Shown piece by piece: positions 11,502-23,990 of a stretch of 64,000 nt of DNA. The DNA lies in the NCBI GenBank assembly GCA_002812745.2, contig NCSJ02000111.1, positions 62,001-126,000 on the forward strand, written 5' to 3'. Positions within the stretch are counted from its first letter, which is position 1, and the number at the start of each line of letters is the position of its first letter. The DNA is from Scytalidium lignicola. Lineage: Eukaryota > Ascomycota > Leotiomycetes. The notes below the pieces were generated by a model. That model worked only from the letters and a program-made list of their open reading frames with translations, did not search any database and was not told the origin of the DNA. The translations under genes were made by a program, and so were the position numbers.

Positions 11502-12906
11502 TCAAGTACGAGCTCTAAAGCTCCGCCAAGTTCGGGATAGATATTATATTAGGTTCTAAATACAGAGACCTCAATATCATATCCGCAATGAATAGTAAGC
11601 TTACTATTGTCTCTAATCCCTTTCTTTAAGGTCTAATCACATGTCAACCTATTGCAGAAGGTCTTGCGCTGAAAAAGTCGTTTCATCCATAGGGATGCTA
11701 TGTAGGATAGGAGTTTCGACACTGATGAATGCTCAAAACATGAAATAGGCGGTACGTGTAGGACTGTTAGGAATAAGAACGTTTCCAATGAGGTGTATAC
11801 CATATTCCGTATTGGCAGAGCATCTTTTAGAAACAAATCAACTCTTATTCGCAGTATCATATTTATGATAGAGGGTCAGACCAGAGAAATTGGTCAGTTG
11901 GGAATCCGACAATTACCCCTTACAGCAAAATGCGATAGACCATGCTCTCTGGGACTTTTAGTTAAATATACAGATATGTTAACTGGCACTTGCACTGGAT
12001 CCATACTTGTTGTGCTATGGCAAGATGAACTGGCGCGTTTCGGACTGGGAGAATATAAATTAGAATGTTGGTTGCTTTTGTTTTGTGTGGTTGTAACTGA
12101 GTTAAGAGATAGATAGTATGAGAATATGAGAAACGTTATGAGACTCGAGCTTTATACCCTAGCCTGCGGAACATGCTATAACATTAAATCGTATATTGGT
12201 CAATTCGGGTCTGAAGTGTTAGATAAGAAGTCACTAAGGGTCAGCCTATAGAGTATGGGGTACGGATATGGCAAACCCGAGTAACTGTAGGAAGCAATCC
12301 CCCAATTCAATCAGCTGTTCGTACGAGTCAGGGGGCATACAAGGCAGGGCTTTATGATGGCCGTGGCTAAATCCGCACGACCCTTTCGTAAAATCTACAC
12401 GCAACCACCGGTTTTGTGGTTGAATATTTGGTGTTGAATGCTCAGGTGGTAAGAGAGGTAGTCGGTAGGACTGGGTGGTCGGTAAGACTGGGAATTACGT
12501 TAGCCACAGCCTTTATGATCCGTTTATTTCGCAACCCATTAAATATTGAACCCTAATTTACTTCCGAGCCGTATTAGTTCGTCCAAATGGAATAGTTTCT
12601 AGAATCGAGGTTGGCAAACATCTCGACTTGCCGATTAGAATCACGTGATCCAGAAGACAAGCCACTGATAATCAGATAAGATTGGAGGAAAAGAGAACTT
12701 AACTAGTTCAAAAAGGGACAAGGACAATGCTGACGTAACTGCCCTGACATCCTCGGCATGTTGCGTCCTAGCTCGCTCGCTCTTTGTTCAGCAAACCGCT
12801 AAACTCCCTAGAGAATTTGGATTTGTCTCCGTTTGCATGCGCTCTCCTTCTTGGCATGGCTCCAATTATTTAGATTGGAGACAGCTGAGCATAAACCAGT
12901 AGTCTG
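11502..12906. other. Intergenic, no gene seen
   Basis: 1.4 kb between MAK21 and the thioesterase gene with only short ORFs that lack any recognisable similarity. A short inverted pair (GGCCGTGGCTAA at 12360 and TTAGCCACAGCC at 12500) brackets about 150 bp and could be a decayed small element. The last 300 bp presumably hold the promoter of the downstream gene. Confidence 0.5.
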
Positions 12907-13877
12907 ATGTTGTTCACAAGGAGACTTTTGCGGCACAGTGCCAGGTGTTTTGGTGTTGGAGGAGCGTCGCATGGAGCAAGGATCGTATCTCCCTTAAAGA
13001 ATTCAGCCCTTATTTCTCAGCATCGTTTCTTTACAATTCACAGTCATCTAAGAAGTGCATCAGGTACTACCCTCTTGATATAGTTTGCCATATACTTCTC
13101 TGACTATACCATTTAGAAGCCGTCAATCCAGCATCTCGACAACCATCTCGCTTTAGAAATGCCTTATCGTTATTAGCAGTGGCTGTTCTTTTCACAGGTG
13201 CCGGCTTCACAGTAGCTGCCATTCCAGCCTTTCAGGCGGCGAATGCCTTTCTAAATCGTCCTACCGATGCAGAAACACTATTAATGTTCTTCCCTGAAGA
13301 TGCGACCTCCCGGGAAGTCGAGCAGTTCCTCCAGAATCACCCTCTGACAACTGAGATGCGGTCAAACCCGGAATTTTCTGAGGCAAGACCACACTTGAAA
13401 ACTCCACCGTCACATACAAAGCATTCTCTCACTATCGGGAGCCTTATCGGGCCCGGGAAGATTGTTGTTCCTCCGATCAGCTGGACCGAGCATGGAGGGA
13501 AATCTTTGGTGAGTATCTCATATCTGGGGTCTGATGTATGTGGACATCCTGGGATTGTTCATGGAGGACTCCTGGCCACAATGTTGGATGAGGGTCTTGC
13601 TTGGTGCTGTTTTGGAGCACTGCCCAATAAAGTTGGGATGACAGTTAATCTGAACATAAATTATCGCAATCCCACTCCTGCGGGGGCCTTTGTTGTCTTA
13701 CGAGCGAGAACAACAAAGGTTGAGGGTCGCAAAGCATGGGTCGAAGGTCGAATCGAGACTCTTGTTGGTGAGGGAGAGACGCCTGTTGTGCTTGCGGAAG
13801 CGCAAGCATTGTTCGTTGAGCCGAGACAAGCTGCAGTAGGCCTATATCCCTCCTCTATGGCAGGTATACAGAGCTAA
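12907..13877 (+). CDS. Mitochondrial hotdog-fold (PaaI-like) thioesterase
   Basis: Two exons, 12907-13063 and 13117-13877; 305 aa. The first ATG gives a strongly basic, acid-free leader (MLFTRRLLRHSARCFG...) typical of a mitochondrial presequence. A single hydrophobic segment follows (LSLLAVAVLFTGAGFTVAAI), suggesting anchoring in the inner membrane. The hotdog domain lies in the C-terminal half: GHPGIVHGGLLATMLDEGLA is the conserved helix region carrying the catalytic acid, and VGMTVNLNINYRNPTPAG and KAWVEGRIETL are core strands. Members hydrolyse acyl-CoA thioesters; the substrate is not evident here. Yeast Fmp10-like proteins have a similar layout. Start and intron rest on frame continuity and a clear GT-AG pair with CTGACT branch. 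Confidence 0.87.
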
Positions 13878-14411
13878 TCAAGTTTCAGAATATGGCACGA
13901 CTCTATCCCATGTCGTGAGATTTGACACCGCGCCTTCTCTTTCGCCCCTCTCTTATCCTTGAATTTGGCGTCGACAGCTCAATGCTAGCACAATCGGTAT
14001 GGGGGAGTAAAATATTAGTCATGATCATTCGTAGCAGTAGAAATGGAATGCGCCACTGGAAGTTTCTAAGATGTAGAATAGGAAGTCGAGCATGTATATG
14101 GACTGATAGAATGTACAAGAGACGTTGGTTAGCCAATGGGATGCGGTGTTTCTGACGTGCCCGCCCTAATTAGCTTTACCCTTGCTCAGCGCCGCGGTGG
14201 ATGGCTAATTACGGGGTAGCGCACGTAAAATTCGCAGCGACTATCGGGGTCTTTTGACTTTGATAGCCCAGGCTCAGTATCTCCCACCGAATTTCCACCT
14301 CTGTGAGAGCTTCCAGTAAAGCGCCAAATACTCTCGTTCTGGGAATCGAGGCGCGTTTGACAGCCCCATTAATTTTTGTTTTCTTTTATTTCTATACTTC
14401 CTTGAGGGGCA

Positions 14412-15160
14412 ATGGCTACGTAGAGGACCCCGCACACCCCGCTTTGCAAGACCTACGACTTACAGATATCCCTTTAGCAACATCACCTGGCACCCGTCAC
14501 TGTCACGACATGAGCGCAATCAACTAAGAAAACAGCGTGGGTTCACAATTTGGTTTACGGGACTCTCGGCTTCTGGCAAGTCAACAATTGCAACGGCCCT
14601 TGAACAGCATCTGCTCCACCTCGGGTTGGCAGCCTACCGCTTAGACGGCGACAATGTGCGCTTTGGTCTGAACAAAGACCTTGGCTTCTCAGAGAGGGAT
14701 CGCAATGAAAATATCAGACGGATAGCAGAGGTAAGTGGCTTGAAGATCTGAGAAGAAATATATATATAGTAACTTGGCCTTGACCTAGGTTGCAAAACTG
14801 TTTGCGGATTCCGCCACTGTTGCTATCACCTCCTTCATCTCTCCCTATCGGTCGGATAGAAAGATCGCTCGGGAGTTACATGCAAGTGCTAGCCAAGCCG
14901 GCGACGACCCCATACCCTTCATAGAAGTATTCGTCGATGTACCTATTGAGGTCGCGGAGAAGCGCGATCCGAAAGGGCTATACAAGAAGGCTCGTGCAGG
15001 AGAGATAAAGGAGTTTACGGGGATTTCTGCACCTTACGAGGAGCCGGAAAGCCCAGAGATCCTTTTAAAGGCAGATCAACTCAGTGTAGAGGAGTCTGTA
15101 GCTAAGATCACAAAGTATCTCCTATCCGAGAAGCTAATCCCCGCCGAACTCGGCCAATAG
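14412..15160 (+). CDS. Adenylylsulfate (APS) kinase
   Basis: Three exons: 14412-14419 (only 8 nt, ATGGCTAC), 14478-14730 and 14789-15160; 210 aa. Phosphorylates APS to PAPS in sulfate assimilation. Visible motifs: [17 protein letters not shown] at the N-terminus, P-loop GLSASGKST (residues 31-39), [51 protein letters not shown], and the lid region [20 protein letters not shown]. Length is normal for the fungal enzyme. The tiny first exon was inferred because homologues start MAT-NITWHP and the donor GTAGAG follows ATGGCTAC in frame. The gene converges on VMA5 with 147 bp between stop codons. Confidence 0.95.
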
Positions 15161-15307
15161 AAAGAGCTAAGAAAGAAAGTCACTGTCCAACCTCTTGCCA
15201 ACAGTTACGCCATTATATGGCATGGTTAATGAGATTGTGATCACTGTTGATGTGCGTTGAGTCGTTGGAATCCGTGCCATCGGCAAGATTATTATGGCCA
15301 TTGTTAT

Positions 15308-16741
15308 CTATATAATTTCAAACTCGAAATAGACGTAGGCTGTATAGCCCTCTGCAACACCTGCAGCTGCCATTTCAGAAGACATAGCTGAGTCGTCCTT
15401 TGCCACTCTGCCATTCTTATCTCGGCCAAAGGCGTTTCCTCCCAGATAGGAGTATGCTGAATCTAATAAAGTCTTCGTCTTCTTGGCCAATTTCGGGGTT
15501 GTCTATGCATTCTTAGCATACGTTATTGAAAAAAGGACTTTGCGCCACAAATTTTGACGGTAGTATAAGGGCTTACCTTAATTAAACCACAGATGAAATT
15601 CAATGGTAAACCGTACCGCAATACTGTCTCAACATATGACCTTAATATGAGTATGTGAACATGGATCATCACACTCTCGCTCCACCCAGTACGTCCAAGT
15701 CGTAGAGCTTNCCCCCCATACCTTTCTCTCATCTCTACCTACACGTTCCAATTCTTTGCGCTCCTCCTCCTGACCTCCTTCGACATATTTGTAATCTCGA
15801 GGTGTCCATTTCATCTCTCGACATTTATGAAGGAACTCTTGGACATGTTTGCGAAAGACTGTCACCGCAAAAAGCGTGAACCCCTCCTTATCCTCCGCAA
15901 TTTCCACTGAGGATCGTGGCACAACCATGGGCGATATCGTTTCATAGCTTCTCATGAATTCCTTTTTGACGTTGGTGGGTACTACTATGAGCACTGTTTC
16001 TAGATATTCAGAGTCTCTAACCAATGTTGACGGGTCAACGACTGGTGTAAGAGATTTTGTCGAGAGGTTCCCGCTATTAGTTTGTTAGCGCAACTCTCCT
16101 TGTTCCACAGTGACAGGGCCAACCTGCGTCTGTTTTCTCTGCAGGGTGGTGAGAGTTGTTTTAACCTGGTTGTATTGGCTTATTTTGTTTCTCACGTCTG
16201 AGTCAAGGGCAACAATTTCCTACCAGTGGATATTAGATAACGGTCACCAGACAAAGACAGAGCACACCCGGGTTAACCTTTTGCAGGGCCTCTACCAACT
16301 CCCCTATTGGTTTATCCGCCCGGTACTTGACCTTATTCCAATTAAATGTCCGGAGATAGTGATCAACAGGCTCTGTAGGACCGGTTAGTTTGTATGTTAT
16401 CAGGGCTAAGTACTACCACTGTTGTTTCGGGCGAACCTACTGTCATTGACAGTCTTCTGCTGTGATATCTTTTCCTCGTTGCCATCTAGCAGCGATTTAA
16501 GGGAGTCTCCTATCTTCGAGATTGTGTTTGAACAGGCTGTCTCCAGTTTGGCTAAATCGTCAGCTTGCTGAACTAATGCATCCAAGGTGCCAATCTTGAA
16601 ATTCGGAATGTTTAGGGGAGTGAGTGAAGTTCCATCACTGGAAACGGTGGACCGTAATGAGTTGAGAGCTTCCTCGGGATCGTTCGACGAGGTAATAGAT
16701 GTCGGTAGAGATACGATGATATATTTTGTGTTTGCGGACAT
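15308..16741 (-). CDS. VMA5: V-type ATPase subunit C
   Basis: Five exons: 16741-16441, 16372-16278, 16219-16128, 16073-15577 and 15502-15308; 392 aa after removal of one N, the usual length. Subunit C is a stator subunit bridging V1 and Vo in the vacuolar proton pump and is involved in reversible disassembly. Conserved blocks: KYIIVSLPTSI at the N-terminus, FKIGTLDALVQQADDLAKLE, ISQQKTVND, YLRTFNWNKVKYR, SPMVVPRSS, HKCREMKWTPRDYKYVEG, ETVLRYGLPLNFICGLIK and DSAYSYLGGNAFGRDK near the end. An N at 15711 (after six Gs) adds one base and shifts the frame between VWG and ALRLGRTGW. The third intron (16127-16074) seems to use a GC donor. Confidence 0.95.
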
Positions 16742-17428
16742 GGTTACCAAAGGGGATGAAGCTCACAAAGTGTGGTATCGATACGGAGCTCAGTAGTTGA
16801 AGCTGCAGCCCGCTTGATTGATGCTTGGCCCGTGCACGATACGCAATTACATACCAGTATTTATTCCTCTATCGAAGGCCGGTTTTGCGGCTACACATAT
16901 GTTGTCATACAAAAAAAAGTTCTAGGTGTTTATTATTTTAATTTGGTAGTGCTTGCTATATCTATATCTTGACGATCCTTGTTCATTTTCCTGGAGCTGA
17001 CTTTTATAGTAGTTAAATTTTCGTGTGCGAAGAGTCGCCAGGCATTAAAAAAAATATACATAAAAACGACGGCGTCTTAAGTGATCCTACAATGCATTAC
17101 CATCAATTATACAATCTGAACGAGTTTAGACCATAGTCAATCTTTCAGGTAATCTAAAATAACAATAAACGATTGAATTTAGTTAATGTCCATACTGTAA
17201 ATGACCTAGCTAGATCCCCGGTTCTCTAGCATGTAGTACAATGCAGCTTTGCCCCAACTTCCCTTGTTCTATGTTAATTATACTGTAATGATGTATGGGA
17301 TAAATACAAGGAGCTCTGAGTAGCAGTCTAACCGCACTACTTATCTCCGGGTCGATCGAGGTGTTTAGACACTAATGTAATCCCCGCCGATATTTGTTTC
17401 AGCACGCTTTGGCTTCAGAAACTTAACC
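16742..17428. other. Intergenic, VMA5 upstream / MpaB-like downstream
   Basis: AT-rich 687 bp with no gene. It should hold the VMA5 promoter (right of 16741 on this map) and the 3' end of the MpaB-like gene. I see no repeat or RNA signature. Confidence 0.4.
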
Positions 17429-18994
17429 TCATCTCATAACAGCAAATGGGCATCCAACTGGCCTCTCACTAGCTATCTTCTCTTCAAAGGCCTTAGTCTC
17501 TCTCATACCTTTATTCTTCATAGACGAGGGTCCGACTTCTTCGAACTTGTATCCTTGGGGTATGTACCGGTCACCTTTGGAACCAGGAAGATCACCACCA
17601 AGTATCCATACAAGCCATGCATCTGGTCCCCAACGGTTCCAGAAGCCAGGCTTGTTGTAAAATGGATGCACTTGATAATCTTTATAGAAGAAGCGGCCGG
17701 TTTGTGGATCCGGCTTATCATCGATATTACGAACTCTCATGAAGCTTGGCCGGGGAAGTGAGAGGTACCGAAGAAAGAAACGCCGGGTCTCAAATATGAC
17801 GTGAACCAATCGGAAGTAACTTTTAGATGGCGTAGGATACCTGTCATGCTTAGTTAGCAATAGCTTTCACACGTGCCTAAAGCAGATGGAATACAGACAT
17901 CATGGCCCTTCTTAGAAGGTCTCCCATCAGCACACCGACAACATTAGCGGCCGCAGGTTTCAGAATATGAGGAACGTAGAAGAGCAAGACAGGGGTGAGC
18001 TCGTCGGCGGTCTTCTTGTTAGTTACAGCAGGAACCATGTATTTATTCTCATAGTCCTTGGCCCACGACTTGATATCTTCATAAAACTCAATGCCGTCTC
18101 TCCACTCACTGTGCTGAAGATCCTTGTAATCAATACCCATGGAATCGCCGATGCTTTTCCAAAATGTGCTAAAGGCACAGATCTCCATCTCATTCATGGG
18201 TCTCCATTCGTATCTCTCTACCCATGCAACCGGCTCCGTTATAAACACACTCAGAGTATATAGCATGTCATCATTCGATATCTTTCCTGCATTTTGATAT
18301 CGGCTATGTATGTAGTTCATGCGCGCAATAGCCTTGATGGCTCGTTCTGATTGAGGATGGTGAGAGGCAAATCTGATTCCAAAGTTAGGGGCTGTCCTTT
18401 TGCAGAAGACTATATATCACATACTCCCCGATTAGAACTCCAGTGTCGGCATAACTGTAATATATTTAGTAATCCCTTACGGAGACTGGACTTCTCTCGT
18501 TTTGCTCACCGTTTTGTCGCGTTCTCCGGTGTGGAGAACTCTCGCGTAGCAACGAGCAGATGTGAGATCGTTGGGATTCCATATGTCTGCCCTAGCTTGT
18601 TAGTATCTTCCGAATCATGCTTCCTCGACCGGGAGAGAATAGATGAGAGGCTGATATGATGAGGATACGGTAGTGTGCAATGTTTTCAGGCATAGGCAGG
18701 CTGAGTTTCGCTTACTTTGAACAATGCAAATTGTAAAGAAGTCGTGACGAGTTTGGGAAATTCTAGTTCGCTAACATAACGTAGAATAGCTTGGGCGTCG
18801 ACATTGGTCATCTTGGAAAGAGAGGCTCTATTAGGATAGTTGAACTTCTTCTGCATGGAGTACCGACGGTGGAATCGAAGGAGCGAGCAGACAAGAGTGT
18901 AGAGAAGGAACAAGGTAAAGGGAATGGCAAGCCACGAAGCTTTATCCAGTCCGGTATGGGACAGACCAGAGGAAAAAGAAGTTGAGTTGACCAT
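17429..18994 (-). CDS. MpaB/latex-clearing-protein-like haem oxygenase
   Basis: Five exons: 18994-18716, 18586-18510, 18454-18425 (30 nt), 18372-17899 and 17840-17429; 423 aa. The N-terminus has one transmembrane helix (WLAIPFTLFLLYTLVCSLL) followed by a basic flank, so the protein is probably an ER-anchored enzyme. The catalytic region shows FALFKTYGIPTISHLLVAT, RYADTGVLIGEF, the signature IARMNYIHSRYQNAGKI with its conserved His, MLYTLSVFITEPVAWVERYE, and FWNRWGPDAWLVWIL near the C-terminus. This is the DUF2236/MpaB-Lcp domain. MpaB of mycophenolic acid biosynthesis cleaves a farnesyl chain oxidatively; here no biosynthetic neighbours are seen, so the substrate is unknown. Exon 3-4 junction uses the donor GTATGT at 18424. 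Confidence 0.9.
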
Positions 18995-20186
18995 ATTTAG
19001 ATACACACATACACACACACACAGAGAGAGAGAGAGCAAACTCTATGAATAATCATAGACATGAGCCTGCGAAATGCAGGACGTCGGCCATGCTTATTAT
19101 ATATGAAACCCTGCACTTACAGGATAGCCGAGCAACACAGACGACAGTGGGAGTTATGACAGAGGATCTCTATATTAAGCACACCTGTACCGATACTGCC
19201 GGTAGGGATTACAAAGCTACATACGGGCGTAAATGGTCCCAGATAATGGTGAAAAGAGGAATGGGGAATAGTAGCAAGCAAGGGACGAATGAGACGGTTA
19301 GGTTTAGCATAAGCAGTGACTAAGCTGTTCTCCCAAGCGTAAGCTCTACTAGATGATTGGGGGGTTGAGAGATGGTGACGTATGAGACCGTTGAAGGCAT
19401 TGAGCGTTGAAAGCCATTGTAATCCTACGTGTCGTGCGTGTCTACCAGTCGCCAGTCTAACCCCCCTTCTCATGCCATTGTCAATCCTTCTTTGTGTCAA
19501 GAGGGAATTTGCGGGGAATTTGCGGGGTATCGAGGGCTCGGCCAACTAACGAAAATCGTTTGACTAGTGACCTTCGAGTCAGCTAACTCCCACTAAAAAC
19601 ATTCCCTGGAGATGTTAGAAGAAGCGCAAATCTCACCCGCCAACGTGCGCCTGATTGGTGTGCGTGCGGTTCATGGTGCGAGTAGAATAAAATACGTGGT
19701 TGGTATACATTTCACTGAGTGTGGACCCCTTTTTTCTTCTCTTTTTTTTCTTCTCTCTTTTTTTTTGCTTGCAATGTCTTCATAGATGAACGGTGTAGAC
19801 CTCCAAAACGATGACAATGAATGGATGATAGATATGCGCATTCTCACACTAAAGAGAATCCACAGAGGAAAGCAATAAAGACCCTGGTAAAAATAAAAAT
19901 AAATGTACGTCCTCGACGGATTCTCGCCACAATGTAGACCGTTAGTGAACCTCTCAAAAGTTTTCGCTGCGCCAGCCTAACATATTCTTTTGAGGGGATG
20001 ATTCTCGGACGTACACAAACACGCGCGCCCAAACAAAGGCCAAACCATATCTTCCAACAGGGTATAGAGCGAGTGTGATTTAGTCTACCTCCCAATGCAT
20101 AACACATATCACTATTCAATAAAGCAGTTCCATATCTATCCCCAACTCCGTATCATGAAAGCATCACGTACCAGCATAACACTTGT
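18995..20186. other. Intergenic with CA/GA microsatellite
   Basis: 1.2 kb upstream of the MpaB-like gene. A (CA)n(GA)n tract at about 19003-19036 lies directly upstream of the ATG and probably within the 5' leader. Pyrimidine tracts occur near 19730-19770. The longest ORF (19117-19545, minus) starts without a convincing context and matches nothing I know. Confidence 0.45.
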
Positions 20187-21297
20187 CTATCGTCCCCCCT
20201 TCAGCCAAGGCACCGTATCTTTAGCTGTGAAGCTAAATGGACTCTTTTTCATATCGGGACTCCGAGGGCTTAATCTAACGGCAAATAACTCGTCTTCCGT
20301 CTCATCATCCATTCGAGGTGCGATATTGCTACTCGTAACTTCATCTAAAGAGCCGATGCGATTCGTAACTAGAGACTCCGTTTGTCTGCCTAAAACGTAA
20401 TCTGGTGGATTTTGTGTAATGGCCTTGGTTGCAGTACGAGGTGCTGCGCCATGGAAGAGTGAGAAAGAGGACACAGCAACGTCGCCCATATCAGGTGATA
20501 GGAGATGACTGTCACCAAGGTTGAGCTCGTTTTCTTGGTCTAATACTCAGCCACAGTTTACAACCACAAGAGAGAAAAGAAAGAAATGTACACCAACCAG
20601 ATGAGTTTTTAGTCAGTTCAGATGGACTCGTTCCAAGCTTTAAGCCCTTCAGTCTCTCTGTTAACCTACCACTAGACGGCACCTTTGGACTTATAGGAGA
20701 CATCGAGTGTTGTGGCTCTGGGGCAATCTTGGCACCTACACCGAAGTGCTCTTCGATCCATTGTTTTTCCTGCAGAGCCATTTCCAACCCGACGCCTTCC
20801 CCGTTGGTCTTCATCTCTACATCTATCTCTTGCTGCAGCACTGATAGTCTTTTCTTGGCCCAGATTGTATGCAGCACCCCTTTCTTGCCCGCAGTCCGAG
20901 CAGTAAGGCCTAACTCTGCTGGAAAGATTGCTGGGAGCGGAGTCGTGTGTATTGTTTTGCCTCCTTGTTGCGCCAGTGTAACAACTCTTGGTATACTGGT
21001 GCCCGGTGGTAGGAGAAAGTAAAGGCGATGGAGCTTTTCTTCAACACCATCTCGCGCCGAGAGAACTGTAGATTTTCCCTCCCAGGACACCTCCCAGTCG
21101 CCTAAATTCTGTGACTGGTCATCTTCCCATTCTACCATCAGGATCTTTGTTCCTTCATTCCCTCTGCCGGACTCGAATTCGAAGCGTGCTAGTGCGGTTG
21201 TGGGGGATTGGCCTTGAGCTACATCTGCTGCATCACTCGGAGGAGCTGGCACTCCATCCGGTTCAAAGTCCTGCCGTTGAGGTGAGGTTGATGCCAT
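20187..21297 (-). CDS. Conserved fungal protein of unknown function
   Basis: Two exons, 21297-20598 and 20533-20187; 348 aa. I do not recognise a named domain, but the sequence has the feel of a conserved Pezizomycotina protein: an N-terminal globular part of about residues 30-135 (KILMVEWEDD, LGDWEVSWEGKSTVLSARD, HRLYFLLPPGTSIPRVVTLA, PLPAIFPAELGLTA), then a helical region (KKGVLHTIWAKKRLSVLQQE, ALQEKQWIEEHFGVG), then a Ser/Pro-rich low-complexity C-terminus with likely phosphorylation sites. No signal peptide or membrane segment. The intron is inferred from a GT-AG pair joining NSS to ENELNLGD in frame. Isolated gene; neighbours give no hint of function. Confidence 0.8.
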
Positions 21298-23990
21298 GGT
21301 TTGAGGTAACAGGAAAACTATACGGGCCTTTTAGAGACACTTCTCATTCCATGCGGCGAAACCGAGTGAGATTGTCGATCTTCGCATAAGGTGGCGACCC
21401 GTGTATCTCGACCGAGCAAGCCGTGGCGATGCGCTTGGGGGAAACGGCTGTCAACGCTGGAAAAGGCTTCTGGGGTTGGCTATGCACCTTGTCTGGGAGA
21501 CGGCTCTTGGGCGTCGTGCGCAGGTGTAAGGCGAAGACTAATATCAGAGGTGTTGAAATCTCTAACAAAGGAGAGAAGTAGACTTGTCCAATGAAGACAC
21601 AGGTGAGCGATTCGCCCATATCTTGAGGGGCAGTGGAATTAACGCAATCTAAATATAGATTAGTGCCTTTTATTTGAGGTATTAACTATCACACTTCGCC
21701 ATTTGTGGAATGAACAATGTAGTGGGCTCCTAATGAGGTCGTGATTGGAAGTTACCCCGCCCCGCCCCGCCCCGCGACTACGATACGTTAAACTCACACT
21801 GTAACAACTATTAATATTAACTTAAGCCTAAGTTAACTTAACTTGCCGTGAGTTGCCTTATGTAATCAAAGGTGCTGTTGACCTGTTTATGCCATTAGTT
21901 TAACCAGTATAATTTAACAAGAGCCTTTATATGTGTTCAATATTTTATTATTTGCCTAGGAAAAAAATCGAGGAGGGATGGCTACTTATTGCTATGCCAC
22001 TTCGTGTTTGCTCTGAAAAGTGCGACATTAGAGATCGAAGAAGAAGCTAAAAGCCGAATTGGGACCCATTCCTGGATATGACCCAGCAATGTATAGTGAT
22101 CATTAGAACTTTCCATTTACCTTGATGGATTTATGGAAGATTGCACTCTTGAGGCTTAGAGTGCTGATGTTGCTAGCTCAAAGAGTGATCTGCCATCCGT
22201 GTGCAAATTTTTAAATTTGATAATGACTAACCATCAACGCAAGGGTTTGGATAACCTAACTGCCACTCTGGAACCATCACCAAACCCTCCATTTTCTCTG
22301 AGTCTTGAGGAACGGGTTATTGAGAATTTGTGACAAGACAAAAACCTGAAGGACGAAAAATGTGAACTAGAGTATTGATATCAAAACAGAATTATTAACT
22401 TCTTAGTGTAGTATGGGTCTGAATAGTTGCATACACACAAAATTAAATGAAGAAAGCGAGTAGTAAAGATAAATATAGAATAAAGAAAGAAATACTAGAA
22501 TTCCTATGAAAAGCATTAAAGGTATACCGGAACGAATCACACTAATGACAACTCTCTTTTTGAAGTCATAATTTGTTATAACAGATCAACCAGCTGCTAT
22601 AAGTGGTAGGTAGAAAAGACGATTGTCTTGATAACCCTGTTGTGATATCGAAAGTGGAAGATATAGGCTGTTCAACACTGACTAGTATTGTTAGAACATT
22701 CTTGTCAGACACCAAAGTTCGATACCAATTACATTATACTCCGTAAAGAGATATGAAGAAATAAATAAGCATCAAGGTCGTGAGGCCTGTGTGAGTAAGA
22801 GAATATATATAGGCAGGCTGACATAGGTGCTGTATACTATGTCGCTAAGGGAATAATAACCCTACGGACAACAACGTCATAAGAATCTGATCTTCTAGGT
22901 TTGCGTAGAATCTTTCCCAATAATCCAAGTGAAACTTAATTATCTCGGAGAGTAAGTTTAGTGTGCAACCGAAGTTTTACTTACACTTCATCAGTCTTCT
23001 AATAAGTGCGATGCACGCACATAATTTGTTTGATGAATATGTGTTGGAGTAATTGGTAGATACAAGCGGATAACCCATCCTATACATAACATTTACTTTC
23101 GGCAACTGCGGGGGATTTGCTGTTCAGAGACAACTGGTAACACAGTCTCATTCCAAAGACGCCCCTCCGGCCAATTGGATATCTCTGCCGTGTGAACGTT
23201 GCATTTTCGATACAAATGCCCAACCGAGATGGTGATTTTAGGCCAAATACCGTGGTGGTAGGAAACTAATTTCAGAAGGTTCTGCTCTCGTGACCAGTAC
23301 TATGCGAATGATGAGACTGTAATTGCAGAGTTCGTATTTGATATCTGATTCTTGGGCTAGTACCCTGTAGCTCGTGTGATAGCATACAATACAACGGGGG
23401 AAGTTCTTCCCTTTCATTTCTAGCTATGTCCGAAGTGGTGTGATCTCTCGTAAATGTATACATCCGCATCAAGAGGCGAGACCAAAATATTCATTGCCAG
23501 TTCAATGAAAAGGTTTGATGGATGTAGACATAATTTACCCCCTTGCAAAGCGTGCCAGTGGTAGACAACATGGGACAGTTTATATAAAGGAAGAGAAGTA
23601 AGCAGTTGTACAGTTAAGAGAAGAACAAATCTCAGCTCGAAGGATGGCTCTGGTTGATCCATCAACGTATGAGAAAACTATAGGTTCATAGACACTAGCC
23701 CCTGAATTCTCCAAACATTTACCCATCATTTACTGGTAGAGGGGTAACCATAACCATAATTGCGTATCGCTGAGAGGCGGGCTTGATAGGCTCTCCCCGA
23801 CCCAACCATTATCTTGAATAAGGCCGGGACATGGTGTCAAATACTATAACTGCTCGAGACACCAACCCACAACTCAAGGACTACCTCAGGAGTGTGGGAC
23901 ACAGCAAGTTTGGCTTCTCCTGATCCTTGGTATCGGGCGATGGTTAATTAAGTGTCAACAACATAATTACTGGTTGAGATATTTCACTAA
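21298..23990. other. AT-rich gene desert, possible repeat remnants
   Basis: No credible coding sequence. Contains a short CCCGC tandem run at about 21756-21774, TTAACTTAA-type repeats at 21820-21850, and a 236-bp segment bounded by TGTTGT and ACAACA (22638-22873) that could be a decayed LTR. Otherwise I see nothing. Confidence 0.5.

Noticed and set aside
11793..12116. 107-codon plus-strand ORF after MAK21
   Set aside because: Spacer composition, weak start, no known motif.
19117..19545. 142-codon minus-strand ORF
   Set aside because: No similarity I recognise, no promoter or intron context, and composition like the spacer around it.
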